Assembly (NCBI RefSeq): GCF_029227915.1
Contig: NC_079875.1
Location: 32,307,501-32,371,500 of the forward strand
Direction: 5' to 3'
Source: Hydractinia symbiolongicarpus
Lineage: Eukaryota > Cnidaria > Hydrozoa > Anthoathecata > Hydractiniidae
Length of the DNA: 64,000 bases
Position 1 is the stretch's first letter, and each line of letters opens with the position of its first letter. This document shows positions 48,655 through 60,363 of this stretch, piece by piece. The translations under genes were made by a program, and so were the position numbers. The notes beneath the pieces were generated by a model. The model did no database searches. It had not been told where the DNA came from and saw nothing but the letters and a program-made list of their open reading frames with translations.

Positions 48655-50262
48655 ATGAAAAACATTCTCTGGGATGGAGGTAGGGTTTATCTGTGCATCC
48701 AGTACAGATAAAACGTGTTCTTTTACAGTTTGCAGAAGTGCTACAAACTATACTGTACTGTATTAGATACTCGACGTCTTCCTACTTTGTGTTCATGGTG
48801 GTCATCTCCCTTCAGTCCATGCGAAAACTCAACAAGCTAGTCAACCATCTGAAGCTTGAACAATTTCAACAAAGTTTTTTTCTCGTGAGATAGTGCATGC
48901 AAAATGAATGCATTTACTTGAACGACTTCTAATGTCCAGAAGAACATTCTTTCCCACCATTTTACTGTCTTTCTGTGAAGATTTGATTAATAGGATACAA
49001 ACTGATCCAATCTGTCACATTCGTTTATGGATCGATTGTAACCAGTTATTATGGTGAGGTTCTCAACAATTTTATTGGTTTGTTTTTATTGGCTCTACTG
49101 TTGTCATTCCAGACTCTCCGTGTGAAGAAACAACAACTACTGGTTTCTTAGCCTTCTTGTCCTTCAACATGACATGCAATAATCCAGATGTTTCACTTCT
49201 CCAGAATTTATGCTTCATACGAGCAAATTTATTTTCCTTTTTGTTTTGTTTTATGTCTTCCGGAAAACCTTTCCGATTTACTTGAACAGTCCCTGTGTAA
49301 TAAAAGTTTTTAGCAGTCAGACACTCAACTAGGACTTTCGTAGTATAATATCTATCAGCAAATATATGATGTCCAGGGCCAAGTGGACGTAATAAATATT
49401 CAAAAATTTTCTCTGACATAGCGGCATAGTCAGTTTTGGCACCAAAATTTGGTAAGATATGGTATGCATAGCCAGTAGTAGCACAACATAAACCAAAAGA
49501 TTTTCTGGTGACATAGGGTTATACATTTTGTATTGTGATTGTCCTTTCCATTCGATTACCATTTCGTCGATAGAAACATCTTGATAAGGATAGTATGACG
49601 TTTGAAAGTTTTTGACAATTTTATTTATAAATGGTTCAATTGTGGCTTTGGTTTGTGCCATGGCTGGGGAAACATGAGCAATTGTGTGCATTATAGATTC
49701 AACTCTGACTCTAGCAAATAAATGGTGGAACCATGGTGTATACATCGAGGAATTCATTGACCAGTAATCTTTGATTGACGGTTTCTTGTCTAATCCCATC
49801 GCAATGACAACAACGAGAAATTTGATTAGCTCGTACCGATTAATTGGCTTTCACTTGCCATAGATAGAAGTCTTTTTGGCTGGGTTATTAGCTATAACTT
49901 TAGCATCAGCAAATTCATTGATCATATCAACTAAGTTTATTTGGACTTTAAGAGGAAATAATTCAAAAAAGTAGTCAATTGGAGTGTTTTTCTCTTCAAA
50001 GTTACCTTGAACTCCTGGAGTTTTACTTGGTATAAACCGGAAGTATTGTGTTCTATAATCATCATCATCATCCCCCAGTAAAAACCAATCGTCAGAAGGT
50101 TGTGAGGGAAGACCCTTTTTCTTTCTGGTGACGACTTTCTTTGCCTTTTTAGCTGGTGTTGGCTGCTCCTGCTGCATAGGAGGTTTGGGGTCAGCATCAG
50201 AATCACCTTCGCTTACATCTATATCTTCTTCACCTTCTTTATCAGGAATTTTCCGCTCTTGC
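48655..50262 (-). pseudogene. piggyBac transposase fossil (PGBD4-like)
   Basis: Recognisable from N- to C-terminus on the minus strand: acidic start, DYFFELFPLKVQINLVDMIN, a nonsense codon after SIYGK, RYELIKFLVVVIAMG, SIDEMVIEWKGQSQYKMYNP (first catalytic Asp), a frameshift near 49490, IFADRYYTTKVLVE (second catalytic Asp), then a stretch with several stops and a C-terminal Cys finger (FICTGC and ECFSSYH). At least one nonsense change, one frameshift and further stops make it inactive. Terminal repeats were not found. It lies 2 kb from the piggyBac-type MITE but any relation is unproven. Confidence 0.8.
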
Positions 50263-50669
50263 TAAAACAGTTATAGCTAGCCGTAACAACTGATGGAAAA
50301 AAGATATCAAGGTGAAACTTTTCAAATGTGCTTAACTTATAGAAGTGATCAAATAGTGTAAATTTGAAACAATTTCAAAGACCCTTACTCCAGACCCTTG
50401 GTGATATTGGCCAGAATGACCCAGGTATTATTAAAGGCGCATAATCACCCTGTTGGCAAATTTTTTTGAGGTACCTATTTTATTGTAAAAATTAAAAGAT
50501 ATACATGAGAAAACATTATCCTGAAAATTTTATTGAAAACTGACAAATAGAACATGTTCAAATGTTTCAAAGAAATTGGATAGAAAATCTTCTGTCAAAA
50601 AAACCCCAGCATTACGTTTAATATAACTTATCATCCAGCGCTTTCTAAATTAAAATTTATTTTACGCAA

Positions 50670-51213
50670 TATACACCCTGCTACTGTCACCAGATAAAGA
50701 ACATCGCAAGGCCTTTCCCAAAGCTCCAATTGTGGGATTTAAGCAAGGGAAAGGCTTAAAAGATTTTCTTGTAAGAGCTAAGTTACAGCAGAATAAAGTT
50801 GAGGAGAGCGGTAGTAAGAGGTGTAAGGGGAGCCGTTGCGGTGCCTGCAACTATGTTAAGAATTGTCAAAGCTTTCAAAGCGGCGATAAAAATTATAACA
50901 TCTAAAGAGTTTGAACTGTAATTCCACTATGGAGTATTTGGTACAATGTCGAGGTTGCAAGAAGGAGTATGTTGGAAGTGCAAGTACCAAGTTCTGTCTC
51001 CATTTTAACAACCATAAATCTTGCTACAGGAATTACAATTCAAAAAAGACAGTACCTCAAGAGTCCTTTCACGCTCACTTTAACCAACCAGGCCATCATT
51101 GTATCCACAACTGGGAATACATTATAATAGATCAGGCCCATAGTGTGGATAGCCTTCGCCGTCGTGAAGCATTATGGCAAATTAAATTGAATTCTTTTGT
51201 TCCACATTGACTG
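50670..51213 (+). mobile_element. Penelope-like element fragment with GIY-YIG domain
   Basis: Plus strand. The first part (GFKQGKGLKDFLVRAKL, then CGACNYV) is the linker seen before the endonuclease in Penelope-type polyproteins; after a TAA around 50903 the frame with MEYLVQCRGCKKEYVGSAST, KFCLHFNNHKSC, ESFHAHFNQPGHH and REALWQIKLNSFVPH is a GIY-YIG endonuclease. The reverse transcriptase is absent, so this is a truncated copy. Confidence 0.75.
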
Positions 51214-52139
51214 AATGAGCATGAAGTGACCTTTGATTACGGATAGTTTTATTATTTTTGTTATTATGAGGTAACTTCTCTCTAAATTCCGACTTAAATT
51301 ATTCTTTACTTTCTTTATGCTTACTAATCGTTACAGCATCAGCCTGTTATGATATTTCTCAACTCTTTTATCTTTACTCTTTTATTTTTATTTCTACAGC
51401 GCATGGGTCCCTTTAACTAGGTTCTCAAAGAACTTGTGCGCTTTATCATCACCTTTAATCTTTTCTTTGATAGTAACATTACCTGTATGGTGCTTCTCAA
51501 ATAAAATGTACTGCTATCACTCCCCTCACATTTATGTATGTGTGTATTGGTCTACTTATTCAGGTTTCTTTTTTAGACCCTTTCCTGATTGACTCTGTTT
51601 ACGCTACTTAATTGTTGCGATAGCGTTGAGGCGAGGTACTCTTCAGCTAGGTCAACCATAGCACTTGCATGGCAGCACCTTGAACGGAGGATTGACGGTT
51701 GGTATATGTAGACTTGTGTATATCTGTTTTTGCGTTCGATTTTCTCTGTTTCTTTTATGTTAAGATGGAGGGACAGAGTTTGTCAACTTGTGATGTTTTG
51801 TTATATGCACGGTGATATTTTATTTATATCATTAGAATTTTCCATTATAAATAAATAAATATAAATTTTTGTTTGCTTTCTTTAAGAAGATTAACTATAC
51901 ACACTGTAACTAGGTTTTTTATCTGTTTAGAGTACAATCATTGCAAAAAAAGTTAGTTAGGAATGTTACGATGAATGCTAGTCAGGATTGAGAAGGCAAT
52001 TTTTGCAGAGTGATTTGATTTTAGATATTGATAGTGAAGAAGGGTCTTGTCTGTCAATATGCATGGTTATTGGGGTTTTTGCCAAAAAGTAATTGGTTTG
52101 GACTGTAGCCATTGTAATTCGCAAGTGAGTTCTTTGCAC
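51214..52139. other. No supported gene; probably TE-derived tail
   Basis: Follows the Penelope-like fragment without long open frames. May hold its 3' untranslated part; I see nothing else. Confidence 0.4.
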
Positions 52140-52800
52140 TAATTGCCCAACTTAAAGCCACTTCTAACTCACAGTTTTGATCATTCATAATTTTTCGAAC
52201 AGTCTCTCCAATGATAGCATTATGCCTTTCAACTATTCCGTTTCTTCATGGACTCTCTGCAGCAGTGGTTACAACCCTGTAATGTTAAATTTTTCACAGA
52301 ACTCAATGAATTCACTGTTATCGAATTCACTGTTATCGAACTCCCCTCTATTGTCAACCATGAACTTTCCTGCACAGCCAAATGTTCCTATCCAGATTTC
52401 AAATATCTTCTTGACAATCACTTCTTTTCATTTGCTATGTATGACAGTAGCAGCACTATACTTCGTAAAAGTATCAATTAAATGAAAGAACCATGTTTTT
52501 GTATTGCCATTTGTTCACTCTTTTAGGTCCATTAGGTCCACACATGAAATATCATCAAATTCAAATTTTCTTTTGCCTAAAGGGATACAATAGTGTCCTG
52601 AAGATGTGAGAAACACCTTTTGCTTCTATCCTGTCCTTTGAAAAATCAATCTTTGTGCCTGCTTTCTTCATGGCATCTTTACTAAAAAGTAGTGGCAAAT
52701 CTGCTTTTACAACATCTGTTACAATATTGATATTAGAATCTGCAATTCTGGCTGGCAATTTCATTTGTTTAGTAGATCTCTGTATTAAGAGTCTCAATGT
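52140..52800 (-). pseudogene. LTR retroelement relic: protease end joined to integrase
   Basis: Minus strand. 52797-52561 reads a retropepsin C-terminal segment (DVVKADLPLLFSKDAMKKAG). It runs into an integrase core around 52560-52150: DDISCVDLMDL, HLIDTFTKYSAATVI, GKFMVDN.GEFDN (second Asp) and NGIVERHNAIIGETVRKI (Glu), with several stops, a small tandem duplication (GAATTCGATAACAGT twice) and frameshifts. No RT lies between; either the copia-type order PR-IN or an internal deletion explains this. Inactive. Confidence 0.65.
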
Positions 52801-53179
52801 TCATTTCAAGAACTACATCTCTAGCTTTACCTTTAAGTGTAAGAAAAATAGCAGCAGCCTGTTTCTTTTTATTAACATTTGTAAAGATTTGCTAAATTTT
52901 TATCTCCTTTTTCCAGTTTTCATATGAAATGTCCTCACTTAACGTTGGCGGGGCCTTGTAATCTTTTCTTGAAGCTATTATTCCTCTGCTACCATTTGTT
53001 AAGTAACAATAATGACTTACTTTGATTGTCTCACTTGATTACTCAGCAGTATCACAAACACAACCAGCAGGGAAAAGAGATAGGGAAAAGAGATTGAAAG
53101 AAGTTCCAGGCTAGTATACATTGATATAAAGTAGAATTGGTACCAAAAGAAAAAGTTCTAACAAAGGGGTTTGTCTATG

Positions 53180-53640
53180 TCAAGTGGAGAGGTTTTGTTC
53201 AGGATTTGGTGAACTAGAGTTTACATTACAGTTTTTAGTGGTATCAAAAAAATCAAGACGGTTAAGTTGCTTTAGTAAAGGTTTGGAGGGTTGATTAAAG
53301 TCAGCAAAGGTGATGAGTCTGACCGCTATTTTTTGAAGTTTAAAGATTTGATCAGTATGGATGTTATGGGTTAGACACCAAACTTGGGAGGAATAAGAAG
53401 CGTGAGAAAAAAATAAAGAGTAGTATACAGAGAGGAGTATCTTTATTGGAACATAGTGACAGACTTTGGAAATTGCTCCATTACTCCTGGAATGTGTAGT
53501 AGCTAAGTTTTTATTTGAAATGACCAATTTAAGTGAGAGTCGATAATCCCCAAGATACCTAACACAAGTGAAAAAGCATAGTTTTTGACATTTAGTTTAA
53601 GTCTAACATCATAGCTGATTGATTTATTGGGATGCCTGAA
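53180..53640 (-). pseudogene. LINE reverse transcriptase fragment (post-RT part)
   Basis: Minus strand, with one frameshift near 53540: YLG..IDSHLNWSFQ, then SNGAISKVCHYVPIKILLSVYY, SHASYSSQVWC and LQKIAVRLITFADF, the segment after the RT catalytic core in Jockey/CR1-like LINEs. Truncated at both ends. Confidence 0.75.
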
Positions 53641-53904
53641 GCCTTCGTTTTGGCGATGTTATTTTACTTGCATTTAGTAGTAGTAGTATTTTTTTGCTGC
53701 TATATATATATAATATAAAAATGTATAAATGTATATAAAGTTGTATGTTGCAAAATGAAAATAATACAATACAAGCTATAGGAGTCAGGAGACCAACCAC
53801 TAGCAAAAGCTTATCTAAGGAGGCCACCTTTAGGTATAGTTTCAAAACTATTTTTGTTTATGTGGAATATGCAAAAAAAATATTTTTAAGAGTTGTGATT
53901 TTTT

Positions 53905-54655
53905 TTTGGAGAAATGTATTATTAGTGGAAGGTTGAGAGCTGACATACAGTTTGTATGCAAGCGTTGCAAAGGTGAGATTATAGAGAATGAAGTATTTCC
54001 AGCTTTAATGATGTACAACAGTGGCTCGTTAGAGATAGTTGAGAACTTCTGTTACTTAGGTGATATGTTGGGCAGTGAAGGGGGTATTGGTAGAAGTGTT
54101 ACTTGCAGGATAGGTTCTGCTTGGAAAAAGTTCAGAGAGTTACTTCCTTTGTTGACTAGCAGAGTCCTGTCAATTGAGGTAAAAGGTAGGTTGTATGAGG
54201 CCTGTGTAAGAAGTGTTATGTTGTACGGTAGTGAGACATGGGCAGAAGATCTTGACCGTTTAGAAAGGAATGATATGAGAATGGTTAGGTGGATGTGTAA
54301 CGCCAGTCTGAGAGACAGAAAGAGTTCAGATGAGCTAAGAAGCAGGCTAAGTCTCCGTAGAATTAAAGATGTTATCCAGATAAGAAGATTGAACTGGCTG
54401 AGGCACTTGGAAAGAATGGAGGAGGATAATTGGGTAAGAAAGTGTAGAGACTTGATAGTTCCTGGGGCAAAGCCCAGAGGCAGACCGAGAAAGACTTGGC
54501 AGGAGGTTATAAGGACAGACTTGATACAGAGGAAGTTGAGTTTAGATCTAACACAGTCTAGATCAGATTGGAAGAGGGTCATTAATATACCCCGTCCAAC
54601 CCATGCTAGCATGGAAAACGGACGTTAAGCCGAGAATGATGATGATGATGATGTA
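53905..54655 (+). mobile_element. RTE-like LINE, 5'-truncated, with (TGA)n-type tail
   Basis: One open frame (53906-54628, 240 codons) on the plus strand codes the C-terminal region after the RT: FVCKRC zinc-knuckle-like start, IVENFCYLGDMLG, RLYEACVRSVMLYGSETWA, RLNWLRHLERMEED and GRPRKTWQEVIRTDL, ending PTHASMENGR. It is followed by GATGATGATGATGATG, the microsatellite tail typical of RTE-class elements. The opposite orientation to the flanking LINE pieces suggests later insertion between or into them. Confidence 0.8.
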
Positions 54656-55654
54656 CAGGTAAATAATTAAGTCTAGAAAGACTAAGTGAGGTAAGATCAA
54701 TAGAATTGAAATGCTTTGGGGGAGAGTTCCAGCTTTTTATTGCTTGATAGTGAATAGAATCCGTACCATATGTTAAAGTCCTAATAGATGGTATAGAAAG
54801 AAGTTTGTAGGAGTATCCTCTAGTTACATGAGTATTTGGCAGATAAGTGTTATAATGATAGAACCAGCTTAAATTTTTATTTAAGTAAACCCCCAGATAT
54901 TTGACTGATGATGAGAGTGAGAGACGTTTACCACCTAGTTTCAACTTGATTTCATAGTTAATTTTTTTCCTGATAATTATGAAAAGGATAAGACATTTAA
55001 CCAGTAAGTTTTAGATCAATATTTACTCTGTTCTTAATGGTTTTTAAATTGGGACTAAAGCATAATAGTGTCATCTGCAAAGCGAAAAACATCACTATAG
55101 TAAATTCCGTTTGGGTGGTTATTAATACAGAAGAAGAGTAGTGGTCCATGGACCAATCCCAGAGGCACCCCATGAAAAATTTATAGTTCGGAAGAGCTAT
55201 TTATGCAGCAGGAATGTTCTCCTCTGTTGATCTCTGATGGGGTACAAAGTGGACTTTTCACGGTCAAACCTTCACAGTAGCAACCTTAATGAAACAGAAT
55301 TTACAAGTAAAACGACGTTAAAATGTCGCAAAATGACAAAAATTAGGCAGTATCTAAAACTTATTAAAGATTTGACTAAAAAAAGATCAGTATTGTATTT
55401 ATGAAGGTTTCACCACAAAAACATTATGATTACGGCATTTGTACACCATTTCATAATGGCTGCTTAACCTGAATACTGGCCCATGATTGGTTTAACCAGT
55501 ATTATGACGCGGATCCGTTCGCAAGAATTCCCAGAAATAAAACAAAATGCCTTCAGTTAGTAAGGTAAGATTTAAACCAGGAGTTTGCTAGTCTTCCAAT
55601 GTCATAGTGTTGCATTTTACCCAATAGTATGTTGTGGTCAACAGTATCAAAACT

Positions 55655-56755
55655 GGCCTTGCCATAAGTCGCGAGCAATTGCTCGCGCCCGCATAGTGCT
55701 CGCTCGTTACCGAGCATTATATTGCTCGTGTAAATATTAAAATTTTGAGATAAGTGTAAACGCTTTTTCTCAAGCATTGATTAGTCTTTTAAGTTGAAAC
55801 TGAAAAGATATTTGGTGTGATTATATTCCACCCATCGTGCAACAGTTCTTTGGCCATTTTATAAAACACGTGCGATATGGGCATTAAGGTTAATATTCCT
55901 TGCGCATTCATTTTGAAGTAGAAAAGTAAGGGACGTTTTTAATCGTGAACCTCAAACACGATGACTGAGCGTCTACTGGTATGGAGACTCTCTCAATTTT
56001 AACTTCCTTTTCTACATGTCCAAAATAGTATGCATGATTATACTGTCGTTTTCATAAATTTACTGTTTATTTTTCAGGTCATCACAAGCAAATAGGAAAA
56101 AATATGCTTTGTTTTCAAATTATAAAAAAAACTTTATCTGCATGGTTTAAATAAAACTAATAAATAAAATCTCTTTTTAAAAGGTACACGCAAGGACATA
56201 AAATTTATACAGAAAAAAAATTACACCGCATGTGGGTTTTGTTTTTAAAATTGTTTGAATAACAGTTGTGGCGCAAAGAAAAGAATCCATTAAATTAAAA
56301 ACCTGCTATGGTTTCCAATTGTTTCGTCAAATGAAGAAATTATCTACAATTAAATCCATGATAAATTGTCTATTCCGCCTGTAAGTGCAGCTTTGCAGAC
56401 TTGCGTCATCCATGCTCCGGATGTGTCTTAACTAAGGCGTTCGCCTCCGCATTAGTTAAGAACCGCATGGCTGGATTTCTCGTGTAAGACCTGGTTACCA
56501 ACGACGAAGAGGCTGGGCAAAAGAGATTTCTGTCTACATAGTTTTTTAATTAAGTCAGGAAGTCGGTGAATTAGCTAGGATGGTCAGGTTGGCTATGAAT
56601 AGGCTTGCTTGTGGATTTAAAAGGACCAGGACTATTCAATAATTCTGATTATACTGTCGTTTTTTTAGCGAAAAATGTGGCAAACAAAATTGCTTGCGTA
56701 GACACTCTGATGCGAGCAATTAATGGCTTGGGAGTTATTTGCTCATGGCAAGGCC
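55655..56755. mobile_element. DNA-transposon-like insertion in LINE
   Basis: 1101 bp bounded by inverted ends GGCCTTGCCAT(A/G)AG (13 of 14 match). It splits the LINE between the strand before the catalytic loop and FDTVDH. It holds a perfect 18-bp palindrome CGCGAGCAATTGCTCGCG (55670-55687) and other GAGCAAT inverted motifs but no transposase. Target duplication not evident. Confidence 0.45.
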
Positions 56756-57132
56756 TGCAAAGGCTTTTCTATAAAAAATCCACAAGAAAAATTTCCATAG
56801 TCAAGTTGTTTTCTAATGTTTTCAATTAGACTGATTAATACATGGTTAGTTGAGAGTTTATTCCTGAAGCCATATTGTTTATTAGTGATTAATTTATGGT
56901 TATCAAGAAATGAGATGAGACGGGAGTAAACAATTTTTTTCGTAAATTTTATCAACATTAGAGAGCAAAGATATTGGTCTATAATTATTTACATCTAGTG
57001 GTGAGCCTTTTTTTTAAAAACAGGAATGACTTTAACTGTTTTAAGAAGGCCGGGATAAGTGCCTGTTTGAAAAGAAATGTTGATTATTTTAGTTAATGCA
57101 GGTGAGATTTCGTTGACTACATTGACCACTAG

Positions 57133-57686
57133 CAGTCAGGAAAATTCTCTTAATTAAGCTGTACAGCTTAATTAGGACGTATGATACAGTCTAATTAGAC
57201 GTTTTACAGCTTAGTTAAGATGTACAAAACTTTGATCATCTAAAACACACATTTAACTGAGTTTTAGCATCTATCCAACTGAATAAATCCAATATTTACG
57301 TCTCGTAGCACCCCGGAGATCCGCTAAATTTGAAGTTTTAAAAATATCCGCTTAATTAGGATGTATTACGTAACGTGACATCCTAACTAGGATGCAGTAC
57401 AGCTTAAATAGACTATCGCTAACAATGAACCATTGTTTATAGTCCATATCTTTTGAACCCGGGTGGTGGAAATACTGTTCTTCTTTTATAATATAGCGGT
57501 CATACTGACGATAAAAGAGCTGCAGCGGTGATTCTGCTAAAATTTACATTTTTCGAGAAAGCAGGGAAAAACTTTTTCTACTTCCTAATTTAGATGTATG
57601 TTACCTAATTAAGCTGTATGATACAGCTTATTTAGGAGATCTCCAAATTAAGCTATACAGCTTAATTAAGAGGATTTCCCTGACTG
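57133..57686. mobile_element. Palindrome-rich MITE with 5-bp target duplication
   Basis: 554 bp flanked by ACTAG on both sides (57128-57132 and 57687-57691). The 45-bp terminal inverted repeats match at 41 positions and begin CAGTCAGG. The interior contains repeated, inverted variants of CTTAATTAAGCTGTA, each end itself forming a hairpin around GCTGTACAGC. No coding capacity. It is inserted in the LINE relic. Confidence 0.8.
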
Positions 57687-57799
57687 ACTAGTTTTGATGG
57701 GATACTATTTGGGCCATTTGATTTACTGATGTTTAGGGTTTTTATTACTCTTAAGATTATATATATACCTTAAAAGATCTTTTGCGTCATATCCTATAG

Positions 57800-60363
57800 G
57801 ACCGCAGTCTTCAGCATTTGAAATCATACACTGCAATAAAACTGCAAAAATAATAAGCATTTCTCTAGCTAACGAATTCTTGCTTCCTCAGTAGTGACTG
57901 TGTGACCGCTGTCAGTGCACCATTTTAAAAATTCTAGCAAGCCTGACCCTGAGGACTTGACCAAAGCTGGGTGCGTTTTTTTTGCGGACCGAAATTGTTG
58001 ATCACGCTCGGCTACGTTAAATCTTCCTAGGAAATAAAAAAGTCCTTCTGATCATCAATATCAACCTCAATATGAACCTTTTTGTCTTTCGCTGACGCTG
58101 CACTTGATGTCAGATATACGAAAAGAGACAACTGGAACCTGGGATCGAAGTTGCATCGGTACATTAGACGTGCTGTGTTGTGCGAAAACTGTACGTTATG
58201 CTAAGCGTACAAACCATATCAGAAATTGTTTGCCAACAAATTTTTTTTATTTATTTAGTTCGAAAATTTATTATACACAGGATTATTAAATTCAGGTCCT
58301 GTGTTAATAAATTTTAAAGGTACAAATCAAACACACAAGTACTTCAGGTAAGGTAGGAAATTTCGCAAAAAGAATTCCGTTTTTCTAATATTTAATAGTT
58401 GACTGTCACAGATCTTTGCTGCCAAACTTTTTGCGTACAACAGATAATTTGAAAGCATTGTCATTGTTTCTTATATTTGCTTGTTTTCGAACTTCTTAAA
58501 GTAACCATACTAGTTATCACAGCGATATTCTCATTAAAACACTTTCTTACAAATTTACAAGAGTCATTCAAGGATGGTATTAGTTTTCTCCTTATCATTA
58601 TTCATATTTTTTTTGCATGTCTATTAAGTAAAGCAAATTTACGTTTGCAAGTATCTACGTCAATTAAAGTACATTTTTAAAAGCAATTATATTTTTAAGA
58701 TCCTATGACATCATACAGCCATTGATTTGTATTTATTTGAATGTAAAATGTACATTCTTCAGCAACGAAATAAAAAATAATACAATAATAACGTTGCATA
58801 TATATACAGAACAACAAAAATTCCTATTTATTTCTCTTGACTTTTATTCGTTATAGATTTTTGTAATACATTCATTTCTTAAGCTTCGGATTCCTGGATA
58901 CAGATCGTTTCGGTCTCTCATTGTTATGATTAGTGGATCATTCATCCAGGGTGCTATTATTTTAACCTTTCAAAGCGGTGCATGATTAAATGGTTGAGGA
59001 TATTAAATTAAAGCTGAAAGTTTAAAGGAAGATTTTGAAATTCTATTTGTTCTTATCAAAAAATTTTTCGTTTCGTAACCACTTGAATGTTGGTTCGAAT
59101 ATTGTCTTCCTAATGTTTAAACATACGGAATATGGTGATCACTGATCTCACCGGTAAAGTCATTATAAATCGGTTATTTAGGTATATCAGTGCTTATATG
59201 GTCAAATAAAGTTTTTGGCTTTATAAAGGGAACAAGAATCAATAACATCTTTATACCTACACGATGAAAATAAAACCCAACGCCTCCTTATTTTTTACAT
59301 TTTTTAAAGAAGGTCGTGTAATCTGGATGTTGAACGTAATTTCGTTGGTGTATTGTTCAACCAGGTCAATGCAACAATTTAACAATATCGAATTTGTATT
59401 TGTTTATAATGAGAACTCGTCGATAGTTGATGTTAAGAGAGTATTGATTTGAGCGACAAATGTATTACAGATGGATGAATCTAACTCGCAACTATCGTTC
59501 AGTGTTCTTAACGTTGTGAGAAGTAAGGCAGTATGGATAAATTCAGCTGTGTGGAAATGAATTATTATATATTCGTATATATGTATAAGTTCGCAAAAAA
59601 TAATTACTCTCGAAAACTTTAGCTGTACTTCTTGTAACTCATTCTTGTAAAGAGAAAAGAATAGCTAAGGAAACTAATTTATATTTTGTATTCCGGAAAA
59701 ATCGTTAAATTAAGGTAATTAACCAATGTTAAAACAGCTTAATTGTACCGAACATAACACATTGAACGAGATATTCTCCTACTGTTAGACCTAAGAGTTA
59801 TCACAAGAAGGACAATTCGTCGTATTCTTCGATGTTGTAGGCCAAGGATACAGCTCAATGTCATTAGATCAAGTAAGACGTAAAACAAAACAATTCATTT
59901 TCTAGGATGCTAGTAAATAAAATCTTGTTTAAAATTTTTTTAACATTATAGATACACATAAAATAATCGTGTTTTATAAATATTATAAACATGTGAAATA
60001 ATATAAATAGACAGAAGTTTTTATTGGAAATTAAGTATTATATGTAAATCAAAATATTCCTAAGTAAAATATAAATGCACGAAAGTGATCGAAATACCTA
60101 CTTTTATCATCATGGTAAAACTAAAAGTTAAAACATTTATTTATTAACTAATGTAGAAGAAAATAATAATAACAACACGTTTCCCCGTTCTACCATTTTA
60201 CATTCTCTCACTTTAAGTTCACTGGATACAAAACATTATTCTTTCGAGAATTTTTCCCCCACCTATTCTCGCAAGTAACAATTTTTCAAGAACTCTGAGA
60301 GTGATTATCTTTAGCGGTTGAAACGTGCTCTATGTGAATAATTAGGGTTAACTTTTTTATTCT
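57800..60363. other. No supported gene
   Basis: The left end may hold the decayed linker upstream of the LINE RT. From about 58.1 to 60.36 kb the sequence is AT-rich and open frames are short, domainless and without splice context. Confidence 0.5.

Larger units (their letters stand above)
54660..57790 (-). pseudogene. Degraded LINE reverse transcriptase, split by insertions
   Basis: Minus strand, in order from the right: SNGPNSIPSK (about 57740), NEISPALTKIINISFQTGTYPG (about 57100), SRLISFLDNHKLITNKQYGFR with NHVLISLIENIRKQLD (56958-56770), FDTVDHNILLGKM and SWFKSYLTN (55655-55553), HGVPLGLVHGPLLF and FADDTIML (about 55190-55050), SSVKYLGVYLNKNLSW (54944-54850) and a C-terminal TYGTDSIHYQAIKSWN. 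Many stops and frameshifts. Two foreign insertions interrupt it (55655-56755 and 57133-57686). CR1/Jockey-like; clade not certain. Confidence 0.75.

Noticed and set aside
54052-54612. 186-codon minus-strand frame
   Set aside because: Antisense shadow of the RTE-like open frame at 53906-54628.
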